Assembly (NCBI GenBank): GCA_049509915.1
Contig: JBEKZL010000019.1
Span: 1-64,000, forward strand
Source: JBEKYD01 sp049509915
Lineage (GTDB): Bacteria > Acidobacteriota > Terriglobia > Bryobacterales > Bryobacteraceae
Length of the DNA: 64,000 bases
Direction: 5' to 3'
Positions within the stretch are counted from its first letter, which is position 1. Every line of letters starts with the position of its first letter. A program made the position numbers and the translations under genes. Shown here piece after piece: positions 42,143-49,119 of this stretch. The notes beneath the pieces are model-generated. The model saw only the letters and a list, made by a program, of their open reading frames with translations. It ran no database searches and was not told the DNA's origin.

Positions 42143-43052
42143 GGAGACATGCGAGCAGGTGCGGAAGGTTGACGCGGCGGCAATCCGAGCCTACCAGGAC
42201 GCGCGCAAGGCGGAAGGCGTATCGGGCCGTACCGTCAACCTGGAAGTAACACTGATACGCCAGATCCTCAAGCGGGCGAAGCGATGGAGCATCATTGCCG
42301 ATGACGTTGCGAACCTGCCAGAGAATCAAAACGTGGTCGGGCGCGCGTTGACGCTGGAACAGAAACTACTGCTGTTCCGCACGGCGGCAAGCAGGCCCGA
42401 ATGGGACGTAGCCTACTGTGCAGGCGTCATCGCTGTGAACACCACTTGCCGCAAGGTGGAACTACTCAACCTGCATTGGTCGGACGTAGATCTATTCGGG
42501 CGCACCCTGCCCATTCAGCGAAGCAAGACGGAGGCGGGGCGGCGAACTATCCCGTTGAATGATGAGGCACTGGCAGCGTTCGCGCGACTACTGCGACGGG
42601 CGGAGGTTGCCGGCGGCGGCGCGGCGGAGCATTTCGTGTTTCCCGGCTGCGAAAATGGTGTGCTCGATTTCACTCGACATCAGCGGAGCCTGCACACTGC
42701 CTGGCGGAGCCTGGTAAAGGAAGCCGGAACGCAGGCCGGACGCGAAGCGGCACGCGCCGTGCTTGAATCGGGCGGCCGGATCGGCGCGGCAAAGGCCGCA
42801 TGGAAGGGCGCGGCGCAAGCCTTCCGCGGTTTCAGGTTCCACGATTTACGGCACCAGAGCATTACCGAGATGGCGGAAGCCGGCGTGCCCGATGCGGCTA
42901 TACAAAGCATCGCCGGTCACCTCTCCAAGAGAATGCAGGATCACTATTCACACGTCAGGATGGCCGCGAAACGGCAGGCTGTAGAGGCACTGGGCGGCGG
43001 GCTGATCGGCCTGGAACCAGACGCGGAACACGCCAAAGGCCGGGCGAACTGA
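42141..43052 (+). CDS. Tyrosine recombinase (phage-type integrase)
   Basis: A 303-residue site-specific recombinase. Residues ~8-65 are the core-binding domain (VDAAAIRAYQDARKAEGVSG, RTVNLEVTLIRQILKRAKRW). The catalytic domain has Arg I in NTTCRKVELLNLHWSDVD, the beta-strand Lys in IQRSKTEAGRRTIPL, His-x-x-Arg in RFHDLRHQSITEMAEAGV, His in AGHLSKRMQDHYSHV and the nucleophilic Tyr in DHYSH. An Ala/Gly-rich insert (~195-225) lies before the HxxR box. The N-terminus is shorter than usual; either the first part has been lost or the start is even later (GTG 42159; the promoter at 42113-42142 overlaps the ATG). It points to the 3' end of tRNA-Arg 89 bp away, the usual target of such enzymes. Confidence 0.88.
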   Translation: METCEQVRKVDAAAIRAYQDARKAEGVSGRTVNLEVTLIRQILKRAKRWSIIADDVANLPENQNVVGRALTLEQKLLLFRTAASRPEWDVAYCAGVIAVNTTCRKVELLNLHWSDVDLFGRTLPIQRSKTEAGRRTIPLNDEALAAFARLLRRAEVAGGGAAEHFVFPGCENGVLDFTRHQRSLHTAWRSLVKEAGTQAGREAARAVLESGGRIGAAKAAWKGAAQAFRGFRFHDLRHQSITEMAEAGVPDAAIQSIAGHLSKRMQDHYSHVRMAAKRQAVEALGGGLIGLEPDAEHAKGRAN

Positions 43053-43140
43053 CGGGGTATGGTCGGGCGGCTTACGTCACAAAGCGTCACAACCGCCACT
43101 CGGGCGGGGCCTGAATTCCCCGTAACCTGCTCATTTCATT

Positions 43141-43217
43141 TGGTAGGCCCGGCTGGACTCGAACCAGCGACCACCTGCTTAGAAGGCAGGTGCTCTATCC
43201 ACCTGAGCTACGGGCCC
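43141..43217 (-). tRNA. tRNA-Arg (anticodon TCT), CCA encoded
   Basis: On the minus strand: acceptor GGGCCCG pairs with CGGGCCT (first pair G-U), D-arm GCTC...GAGC, anticodon stem CCTGC/GCAGG around the loop CTTCTAA (anticodon TCT), T-arm with the canonical GGTTCGAGTCC. The final ACCA (43144-43141) is encoded. The 3' end faces the integrase gene. Confidence 0.95.
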
Positions 43218-43280
43218 GTATATTGATTCTAAAATACTTCCCACCTTTTTTCCAAACGACTTTCGCTTTTCCTTCGACCG

Positions 43281-43302
43281 ACTGTATCAAAACTGTATCA
43301 AA
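43281..43302. repeat. Tandem 11-bp direct repeat near the tRNA
   Basis: ACTGTATCAAA occurs twice without a gap; a weaker third unit (CTGTGTCAAAACT) is at ~43323. It lies ~65 bp upstream of the tRNA and directly behind the integrase remnant, so it may be an old arm-type integrase site. Confidence 0.4.
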
Positions 43303-43308
43303 ACCCCT

Positions 43309-43480
43309 TCAGTTTGGCCTGCCTGTGTCAAAACTCTTGCCCCGCTCGGTGGCCTGCCGATTCGACTTCGGCAGAGCTTCGCGCTTCATCTGCAACTTCA
43401 TTTGCGAGTACTTCTTGAAAACCTTGGCGTCACCCTGGTGAAATAACTGGGTAACCCACTCGTCTGGGACGCCACCAGCA
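43309..43480 (-). pseudogene. C-terminal remnant of a second tyrosine recombinase
   Basis: Reads GGVPDEWVTQLFHQGDAKVF and KKYSQMKLQMKREALPKSNR to a stop at 43309. This is the end of a lineage-typical integrase: helix 'GvPd..v...lg', a final Tyr in KKYSQM, then the basic tail. His-x-x-Arg and everything upstream are missing. With the complete integrase on the other side, both flanks of tRNA-Arg hold integrase sequence. Confidence 0.55.
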
Positions 43481-43630
43481 GAGAGCCTGTTAGCGCCGGA
43501 ATAAGACGGTACCACTTTGGCCGGTTTTGGTGCTGCCAAGAGCGGCGGCAAGGGCCGGCGGACACACGCCGACGCCAGCCTTCGCCGATCGGAGCAGCCA
43601 TGGTCCGAGGTCTTTCCGCGCCGAAAGGTG

Positions 43631-43882
43631 TCAGGCCATTGACGATCCTCCCGCGCCGTCGGCAGGAGCAGGAGCAGTGGAGCATCGGCCCTGCTTGGTG
43701 TCCAACTTGATGGACTCAATCACCAGGTAGAGCTTGTCGGCGCTGTCGACCTTCTCAGAAACGCAATAGTATTGGCCCGGTGTGGGCGTCTGGGATTTGG
43801 TGAACGGCAGCCCCGTGAGGCCGAACGTACCGATACGCAGGGCAGGGGCGGACGGTCCCGTAGTAGCGGAGAAGCGGAGCAA
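43631..43882 (-). pseudogene. Gene fragment 'GQYYCVS..ADKLYLVIE', minus-strand copy
   Basis: An 83-codon minus frame: GTFGLTGLPFTKSQTPTPGQ, YYCVSEKVDSADKLYLVIES, IKLDTKQG. It shares ~100 bp with 40960-41060 in inverted orientation and keeps the base deleted there, so this copy is less damaged. Family unknown; the first 35 codons overlap sequence that looks like group II intron flank, so the true gene start is not here. Confidence 0.4.
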
Positions 43883-44095
43883 GGTCCGTGGAGCGAAGGC
43901 GGCAGGCCATTCGCGTCATGGTCAACTTGGCCAACTGGCAACAGGAGGAGCCGACTGGTTGTGGCGGAGGGTGGCAACTCTCAATGGATGGCACGAGCCG
44001 GATGAATCGAGAGATTCAGGTCCGGATCTGTGAGCGTCTCGGGGTGAAATTCCCCGGGCCTACTCGGTGCCGGTAAGGGGCGTCCCTACCGCGAC
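43855..44095 (+). ncRNA. Group II intron 3' remnant (domain V and possible domain VI)
   Basis: 43995-44028 is a 34-nt domain V: starts GAGCCGGAT (AGC triad at positions 2-4), stems pair 1-9 with 26-34 (one G-A mismatch at 3/32) and 10-14 with 19-23, closed by a GAGA (GNRA) tetraloop, with the canonical two-base bulge (AG) at 24-25. Hairpins behind it (CGGGG/CCCCG at ~44039-44055; CGGTA..GGG/CCC..TACCG at ~44070-44090) may include domain VI and the intron end. The preceding ~130 bp (GTAGTAGCGGAGAAGC, CAACAGGAGGAGCC) resemble text I recall from intron regions flanking the maturase gene. No maturase reading frame is present, so the intron is internally deleted and cannot move by itself. Confidence 0.65.
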
Positions 44096-44190
44096 GGGAG
44101 AGAACGGTTGAGCAGCTGCGTTCATCTGTGGCTATAATTTGTTTTCATAGCTCCCCCCGGGTCACACTCAGAAGGATAGGAGAACTAAAC

Positions 44191-45273
44191 ATGCCGTATC
44201 AAAACCCGCCCCCACTGGCCCTCCTTGGGGCCCGCCTCGTGCTGTTTGCAGTCGCTTCGGCCTGCTTAGGCCAAAGTGCGCCCGCCGCTACTCCGGCGCC
44301 ACTAATGTCTCTGCTGGATCGCTTCACCGCCGCCGCGGTGCCGGCCTTTGGGCCCGCGGAGATCGAAGTCGCCCCCCGCAAGTGGGATCAGCCCATCCCG
44401 CCCGGCCTGCCCGGCAATGGCTTGGCCGAACACCCGATGCTCTACGTGGGTGAGGGCTACAACAAGATCCTCCTCGTCAATCGAGGCAAAATCGTCTGGA
44501 CCTATTCCACCGGGCCCGGCTGGGAATACGACGACGTCTGGATGCTCTCGGACGGCAACATTCTCTTCACCCGCATGCAATACATTGCCGAGGTGACCCC
44601 TAACAAAGACTTGGTATGGCGTTACGACGCCCCGCGAGGGACGGAAATCCACACCTGCCAGCCGATCGGCTTAGACAGAGTCCTGTTCGTCCAGAACGGC
44701 CTGCCGCCCAAGCTGATGGTTGTCAACATCAAAACCAAGGCCATCGAAGTCCAGCACGATCTGCCCGCTCCGAGCCTCACCGATCCCAAGACCGTGCACG
44801 GGCAGTTCCGCCGCGTGCGCTACACGGCGAAAGGAACGTACCTCGTACCTTTCCTGACGATGAACCAGGTCGTCGAATACGACAAGGATTTCAACCAGAT
44901 CTGGAAATACGAGATCACCAGCCCCTGGGCCGCACTGCGCCTCGCGAACGGCAATACCCTGATCACCGACGAGAAGGACATTCTCACCCGCGAAATCAAT
45001 CCCAACAAAGAGACCGTCTGGGAACTCAAGCCGGGCGACCTGCCGGAGCCCTACCGCTTTATCAACACCCAAAGCTCGACCCGCCTGGCCAACGGCAACA
45101 CCATCGTCTGCTCCCGTGGCGGCGATGGAAAAGGCCCCCAACTGGTCGAAGTCACTCCGGCCAAGAAAGTAGTCTGGGTCCTGCAGGACTGGGCCAACCT
45201 CGGTCCTGCCACAGGCATTCAGATTCTGGACGAACCCGGCATCCCGGAAAAGCCGGGCGAATCGCAGCACTGA
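44191..45273 (+). CDS. Exported beta-propeller protein (PQQ-like/arylsulfotransferase-like repeats)
   Basis: A 360-residue protein from ATG 44191 (AGGAG ribosome site). Signal peptide LGARLVLFAVASACLGQS, then repeated four-stranded blades with a 'nGntli' turn: LYVGEGYNKILLVNRGKIVWTY, MLSDGNILFTRMQYIAEVTPNKDLVWRY, RLANGNTLITDEKDILTREINPNKETVWEL, RLANGNTIVCSRGGDGKGPQLVEVTPAKKVVWVL. The pattern resembles PQQ-binding-like and arylsulfotransferase propellers; no catalytic His is identifiable. It is a paralogue of the gene at 45640. Periplasmic substrate-binding or structural role inferred from neighbours that handle sugars. Confidence 0.75.
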   Translation: MPYQNPPPLALLGARLVLFAVASACLGQSAPAATPAPLMSLLDRFTAAAVPAFGPAEIEVAPRKWDQPIPPGLPGNGLAEHPMLYVGEGYNKILLVNRGKIVWTYSTGPGWEYDDVWMLSDGNILFTRMQYIAEVTPNKDLVWRYDAPRGTEIHTCQPIGLDRVLFVQNGLPPKLMVVNIKTKAIEVQHDLPAPSLTDPKTVHGQFRRVRYTAKGTYLVPFLTMNQVVEYDKDFNQIWKYEITSPWAALRLANGNTLITDEKDILTREINPNKETVWELKPGDLPEPYRFINTQSSTRLANGNTIVCSRGGDGKGPQLVEVTPAKKVVWVLQDWANLGPATGIQILDEPGIPEKPGESQH

Positions 45274-45284
45274 TACCGACGCCT

Positions 45285-45450
45285 TACTTCTCCTCGATCG
45301 CGAAAGTGGTAGACGCCGTAATCGAAGGGCGGCGTTCCCGGCGCGGCAATCCACTGCGCTGGCCAGCGCCCGGCCGCGAGGCTCGGGTTCGCTGTGGTCT
45401 GCGGGAAGGCCACCGGGGTCATGAAAACCATCAAAGCACAGCAAACGCAT
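45285..45450 (-). pseudogene. N-terminal fragment of a secreted alpha-L-rhamnosidase-like gene (GH78)
   Basis: An ATG at 45450 has a good ribosome site (CCAGGAG) and begins MRLLCF; after a small frameshift the reading becomes LMVFMTPVAFPQTTANPSLA and AGRWPAQWIAAPGTPPFDYG, then VYHFR. Signal peptide followed by 'W.AqWIa.pg.....y.v..FRk' is the usual start of GH78 rhamnosidases. Only ~50 codons survive; the fragment runs into the end of the propeller gene at 45273. Confidence 0.45.
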
Positions 45451-45510
45451 CGTACACTCCTGGTTTCGAACCGAGGCCCGACGTGGCGCGCGCACTCGTG
45501 CGTAGCAGTG

Positions 45511-45555
45511 CGTGCCGTGTCGAGGCTTCTCGACACCCGCCTGCGCGTGGCACGC
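45511..45555. repeat. Nested palindromic repeat
   Basis: GTGTCGAG-GCTT-CTCGACAC (45517-45536) is a perfect hairpin, enclosed by GCGTGCC (45510-45516) and GGCACGC (~45549-45555). It looks like a REP-type element in the 366-bp gap before the second propeller gene. Confidence 0.55.
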
Positions 45556-45639
45556 CGAGTTCCGCAATGGCATGGTTATATTGACAGGCTTTCGCGCCAT
45601 CCATGCCGCACCCTGCTAAAATCCGGCTGAGGTGCGACA

Positions 45640-46572
45640 ATGACGGGCGCTCATAGCCAACGTAGTCCTTTCGGGAGGCTGTGGTGTGTGCCAGTCTTTC
45701 TGGTCGCCGTGCTGGGTGCCGCGTTGGCCGCGCCTGCCCATCGATTCGCCTGCACCGACTACACCCAGGGTAAAGTCTTCGTCGTGAACGACGCCGGAAA
45801 AGTGGAATGGAGTTATGACGCTCCGTTTGCCAACGACATCTGGGTGCTTCCCAACGGCAACTTGCTGTTCAATACCGGGCACGGCGTCAAAGAAGTGACG
45901 CGCGATCGGACCGTGGTGTTCTCTTACGAATCCGCCAGCGAGATCTACGCCTGTCAGCGCCTTCCCAACGGCAATACGTTCATCGGCGAATGCAATGCCG
46001 GCCGGCTGCTGGAAGTGGATCCTGCCGGCCGCATCGTTCACCAGGTCCGGCTGTTGCCGGAGGGCCAGGACGGCGGCTCGGCCTATATGCGCAATGCGCG
46101 GCGCCTCGCCAATAGTAACTATCTGGTGGCGCATTACGGGCTCCAGGTGGTGCGCGAGTACGATCCCGGCGGTAAAGTAGTGTGGCAGGTGGCCGCGCCC
46201 GGCGGCCCGCACAGCGTGGTACGCCTGGTGAACGGCAACACGCTCATCGCCAGCGCCGACCGCGACGGCGCCCCGGCGCGCGTTTTCGAAGCCGCGCCGG
46301 ATGGGCGAACCGTCTGGGAGATCCGCGACGGTGACTTGCCAGGTGTCAGCTTGAAATTCATGGCGGGCCTGCACCGCTTGCCTAACGGCAATACCGTGAT
46401 GAGCAACTGGCTGGGGCACGGCCAGTTCGGCAAGGCCCCTCAACTGATTGAGGTAACACGAGACAAGCGCGTGGTCTGGACTTTTGCCGATCCCGACACC
46501 ATGAAGACGATCTCCAGTGTCCAGCTATTGGACGTGTCCGGCGACGCGATTGCCGGCACGATTTTGCATTGA
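45640..46572 (+). CDS. Exported beta-propeller protein, paralogue of the 44191 gene
   Basis: A 310-residue protein. After a basic start (MTGAHSQRSPFGRLW) a signal peptide follows (VPVFLVAVLGAALAAPA). Six blades show the 'LpNGNtl' turn: WVLPNGNLLFNTGHGVKEV, RLPNGNTFIGECNAGRLLEV, RLANSNYLVAHYGLQVVREY, RLVNGNTLIASADRDGAPARVFE, RLPNGNTVMSNWLGHGQ. It belongs to the same PQQ-like group as the upstream gene, but lacks that gene's N-terminal 50-residue leader. It is 16 bp before the GH105 gene, so both are probably made from one transcript for carbohydrate handling. Confidence 0.75.
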   Translation: MTGAHSQRSPFGRLWCVPVFLVAVLGAALAAPAHRFACTDYTQGKVFVVNDAGKVEWSYDAPFANDIWVLPNGNLLFNTGHGVKEVTRDRTVVFSYESASEIYACQRLPNGNTFIGECNAGRLLEVDPAGRIVHQVRLLPEGQDGGSAYMRNARRLANSNYLVAHYGLQVVREYDPGGKVVWQVAAPGGPHSVVRLVNGNTLIASADRDGAPARVFEAAPDGRTVWEIRDGDLPGVSLKFMAGLHRLPNGNTVMSNWLGHGQFGKAPQLIEVTRDKRVVWTFADPDTMKTISSVQLLDVSGDAIAGTILH

Positions 46573-46588
46573 GGAAGGAGCCGGCACG

Positions 46589-47611
46589 ATGAACCGGCGC
46601 AGTTTTCTGTATGGCAGTGCCGTGCTGGCAGCGGCGAGGCCGAGCGCGGCCGCCGCAGCCGATGTCCCTCTCGCCGAGAAAGTGGCCCAAGCCGCTCTGG
46701 CCATGCAGCGCCACTCCTGGGAGCAGGGAATCCTGGCCCAGGCGTTTCTCGATATGGGCGACCGCGAGCGCGTGATCCTGATGGCCAAGGGCGCGATTGT
46801 CGAAAAGGACGCCAACGGGCGCTTGGCGGCCATCGGCGGCGGTGCCACCGACCCCGCCATGGGCGGCGCCGCGTACTGGCGCGCAGCCGAGTTGACGGGC
46901 GATCCCGGGATGCGGCAGGCCGCGCAAGGCTTACTCGATTTCGTCTTGAAGAAAGCACCCCGGGCCACCGATGGAACCTGCTACCACGTCTTCAACGCTC
47001 CCGAGATGTGGTCCGACAGTTTCTACACCACGCCTCCGTTCCTGGCGGCGACTGGCCATTATGACGATGCCCTGCGGCAAATCGAGGGCCTGCGCAGGCG
47101 CCTCTGGAGTCCCGAAAGCAAGCTGCTTTCTCACATCTGGGACGATGGCCGCCGCGAGTTTCGCGACAAGGCATTCTGGGGAGTCGGCAACGGCTGGGCC
47201 GCGGCCGGGATCACACGCGTGATTGCGGCTCTGCCCGTCGCCCGACGGCAAGACCAGGAGCGGCTCGCCGCGTTTCTTCGGGAACTACTGGATGCGTGCC
47301 TGGCTCACCAGCGCGCAGACGGGCTCTTCCCCAACGTGCTGGACCAGCCCGAAAGTTTTGTTGAAACCAACCTGGCGCAGATACTGGCTTTCACTATTTA
47401 CACCGGCGTGCCTGGCGGTTGGTTGCCGGCCAGTTACGTCCCAGCCGCCGACCGCATGCGCGCCGCCGCCCGCACCAAGGTGGACCAACATGGCTTCGTG
47501 CAAGGGGTTTGCGGCGCACCCAGTTTCGATCATGCCGGAGTAGCCGCCGAAGGCCAGGCTTTCTTCCTGATGATGGAAGCCGCGAGTGCCCGCGAGCGAC
47601 GAGCCAACTGA
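46589..47611 (+). CDS. GH105-like unsaturated uronyl hydrolase
   Basis: A 340-residue exported enzyme from ATG 46589 (GAGGAAGGAG ribosome site). NRRSFLYGSAVLAAARPSAAAAA is a Tat-like signal. The (alpha/alpha)6 barrel of GH105/GH88 shows in SWEQGILAQAFLDMG, ATDGTCYHVFNAPEMWSDSFYTTPPFLAATG (the Asp in WSDS is where the family has its catalytic acid) and AFWGVGNGWAAAGITRV (matches the W-G-r-G-N-g-W motif), ending FDHAGVAAEGQAFFLMM. Family members cut unsaturated galacturonyl or glucuronyl residues from oligosaccharides left by polysaccharide lyases. It fits the sugar-uptake genes around it. Confidence 0.82.
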   Translation: MNRRSFLYGSAVLAAARPSAAAAADVPLAEKVAQAALAMQRHSWEQGILAQAFLDMGDRERVILMAKGAIVEKDANGRLAAIGGGATDPAMGGAAYWRAAELTGDPGMRQAAQGLLDFVLKKAPRATDGTCYHVFNAPEMWSDSFYTTPPFLAATGHYDDALRQIEGLRRRLWSPESKLLSHIWDDGRREFRDKAFWGVGNGWAAAGITRVIAALPVARRQDQERLAAFLRELLDACLAHQRADGLFPNVLDQPESFVETNLAQILAFTIYTGVPGGWLPASYVPAADRMRAAARTKVDQHGFVQGVCGAPSFDHAGVAAEGQAFFLMMEAASARERRAN

Positions 47612-47686
47612 GTGTGGCGCACGCACTCCCGCGTCCGCCTTCCACGCCTCGGGGCCTCCGGCCCCCCTGGTGCGTCATGCCGGGAA

Positions 47687-47713
47687 TCCGAGCCGCGACC
47701 GTGAGGGAGCGGT
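47687..47713 (+). repeat. 27-nt dispersed repeat, copy 2
   Basis: Same sequence as 14455-14481 except one base (G for C after GACCGT). It ends 22 bp before the ATG of the sugar porter at 47735, much as copy 1 ends 26 bp before a start. Confidence 0.75.
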
Positions 47714-47734
47714 CGTGGGCGATAGAGGATCTCA

Positions 47735-49105
47735 ATGACTAACACACAGACCGTAACGCTCGATGGCGGCGCGCCCGCCAGCCGTGCATATGTAGTCGGC
47801 ATTTCCGCCGTGGCGGCCATCTCCGGCCTGCTCTTCGGCTACGATACGGCCATCATCAATGGCGCCTTGATGTTCTTGCGCGGCGAGTTTCGTCTTTCGG
47901 ATTTTCAGACTGAAATTGCCGCCGGCAGCTTGCTGGTCGGCTGCCTGGCGGGTGCGAGTGCCGCCGGAACGCTCAGCGACCATTATGGCCGGAAGCGCTT
48001 GATGCTGGTCGCATCCGTGCTCTTTTGCGTCTCGTCTTTAGGCACCGCGCTTCCCCGCACTCTGCTGGAATTCACCCTAGCCCGCTTCGTCGCCGGCACG
48101 GCCATCGGCGTTGCCTCCGTGCTGGCCCCGCTCTACATTGCGGAGGTCTCCCCGGCGGCCATTCGCGGCCGGCTGGTCACTTTGAATCAGATGGCCATCG
48201 TTACCGGGATACTTTTATCTTACTTTGTAAGTTGGGTTCTGTCCGGACTTGGCCCGGTAAGTTGGCGCTGGATGTTCGCCAGTGCGGGCGTCCCGTCCGG
48301 GATCTTGTTCGTATCTCTCCCGTTCATCCCGGAGAGCCCGCGCTGGCTGGTGAAACAGAGCCGCCTCTCGGAAGCCATGGTCACTCTCCGCCGCGTCAAC
48401 GGGGACGTTGCCGCCGCCAGCGAAGCCGCTTCCATTTCCGAAAGCCTGTCTACCGAGACGGGCTCTCTCCGCGAGTTGCTGGAGCCACGCCTGCGCCGCC
48501 CGCTTGCCATCGCCATCCTTCTGGCGGTCTTCCAGCAGATTACCGGCATCAACACCGTGATCTATTACGGCGCCATTCTGTTTCGGGAGCACGGCGGACA
48601 GGCAAGCGCCTCGTCGGCCATCGGAGCCAATGTCACCATCGGTGCCATGAATTTCCTCTGCACGATGTTCGCCGTCATGTTCATCGACCGGATCGGGCGC
48701 AAGCCGCTGCTGCTGGTGGGCTCCGCCGGCATGGCAATCTCGCTGGGCGCCCTGGCCTTCGCCTTCCGCATGACGCCCGTGCCCGCAACCCTGATCCTGA
48801 CCCTGGTCCTCTGCTATGTTGCCTTCTTTGCCATTGGTCTCGGACCGGGCGTCTGGGTTTATATCTCCGAACTGTTTCCCACCGCCGTCCGTGGCAGGGC
48901 GATGTCCGCCGCCACTCTCTGCCTTTGGGGCGCGTGCCTCGCGGTCACGCTATCATTCCTGACTCTCGTGCAGCACCTCGGCGCCGCCGGTGCATTCGCA
49001 TGTTATGCCGGCGTGTGTATCGTTACTTTCCTGTTCGTTTGGCGGTTCACTCCGGAAACCAAAGCCCGCACTCTCGAACAGATTCAGGAATTCTGGCGAA
49101 AATAA
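47735..49105 (+). CDS. MFS sugar porter family transporter
   Basis: A 456-residue inner-membrane protein with twelve hydrophobic segments and all sugar-porter signatures: GLLFGYDTAIINGAL in TM1, DHYGRKRLML after TM2, ARFVAGTAIGVASVLAPLYIAE in TM4, PESPRWLVKQ before the central loop, QQITGINTVIYYGAILF in TM7, DRIGRKPLLL after TM8 and ELFPTAVRGRAMS after TM10. It should import a mono- or disaccharide by proton symport. The start is preceded by the dispersed repeat at 47687-47713. It is convergent with the GH2 gene, the ends 14 bp apart. Confidence 0.93.
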   Translation: MTNTQTVTLDGGAPASRAYVVGISAVAAISGLLFGYDTAIINGALMFLRGEFRLSDFQTEIAAGSLLVGCLAGASAAGTLSDHYGRKRLMLVASVLFCVSSLGTALPRTLLEFTLARFVAGTAIGVASVLAPLYIAEVSPAAIRGRLVTLNQMAIVTGILLSYFVSWVLSGLGPVSWRWMFASAGVPSGILFVSLPFIPESPRWLVKQSRLSEAMVTLRRVNGDVAAASEAASISESLSTETGSLRELLEPRLRRPLAIAILLAVFQQITGINTVIYYGAILFREHGGQASASSAIGANVTIGAMNFLCTMFAVMFIDRIGRKPLLLVGSAGMAISLGALAFAFRMTPVPATLILTLVLCYVAFFAIGLGPGVWVYISELFPTAVRGRAMSAATLCLWGACLAVTLSFLTLVQHLGAAGAFACYAGVCIVTFLFVWRFTPETKARTLEQIQEFWRK

Positions 49106-49119
49106 CTTCGCGCTGTCTC

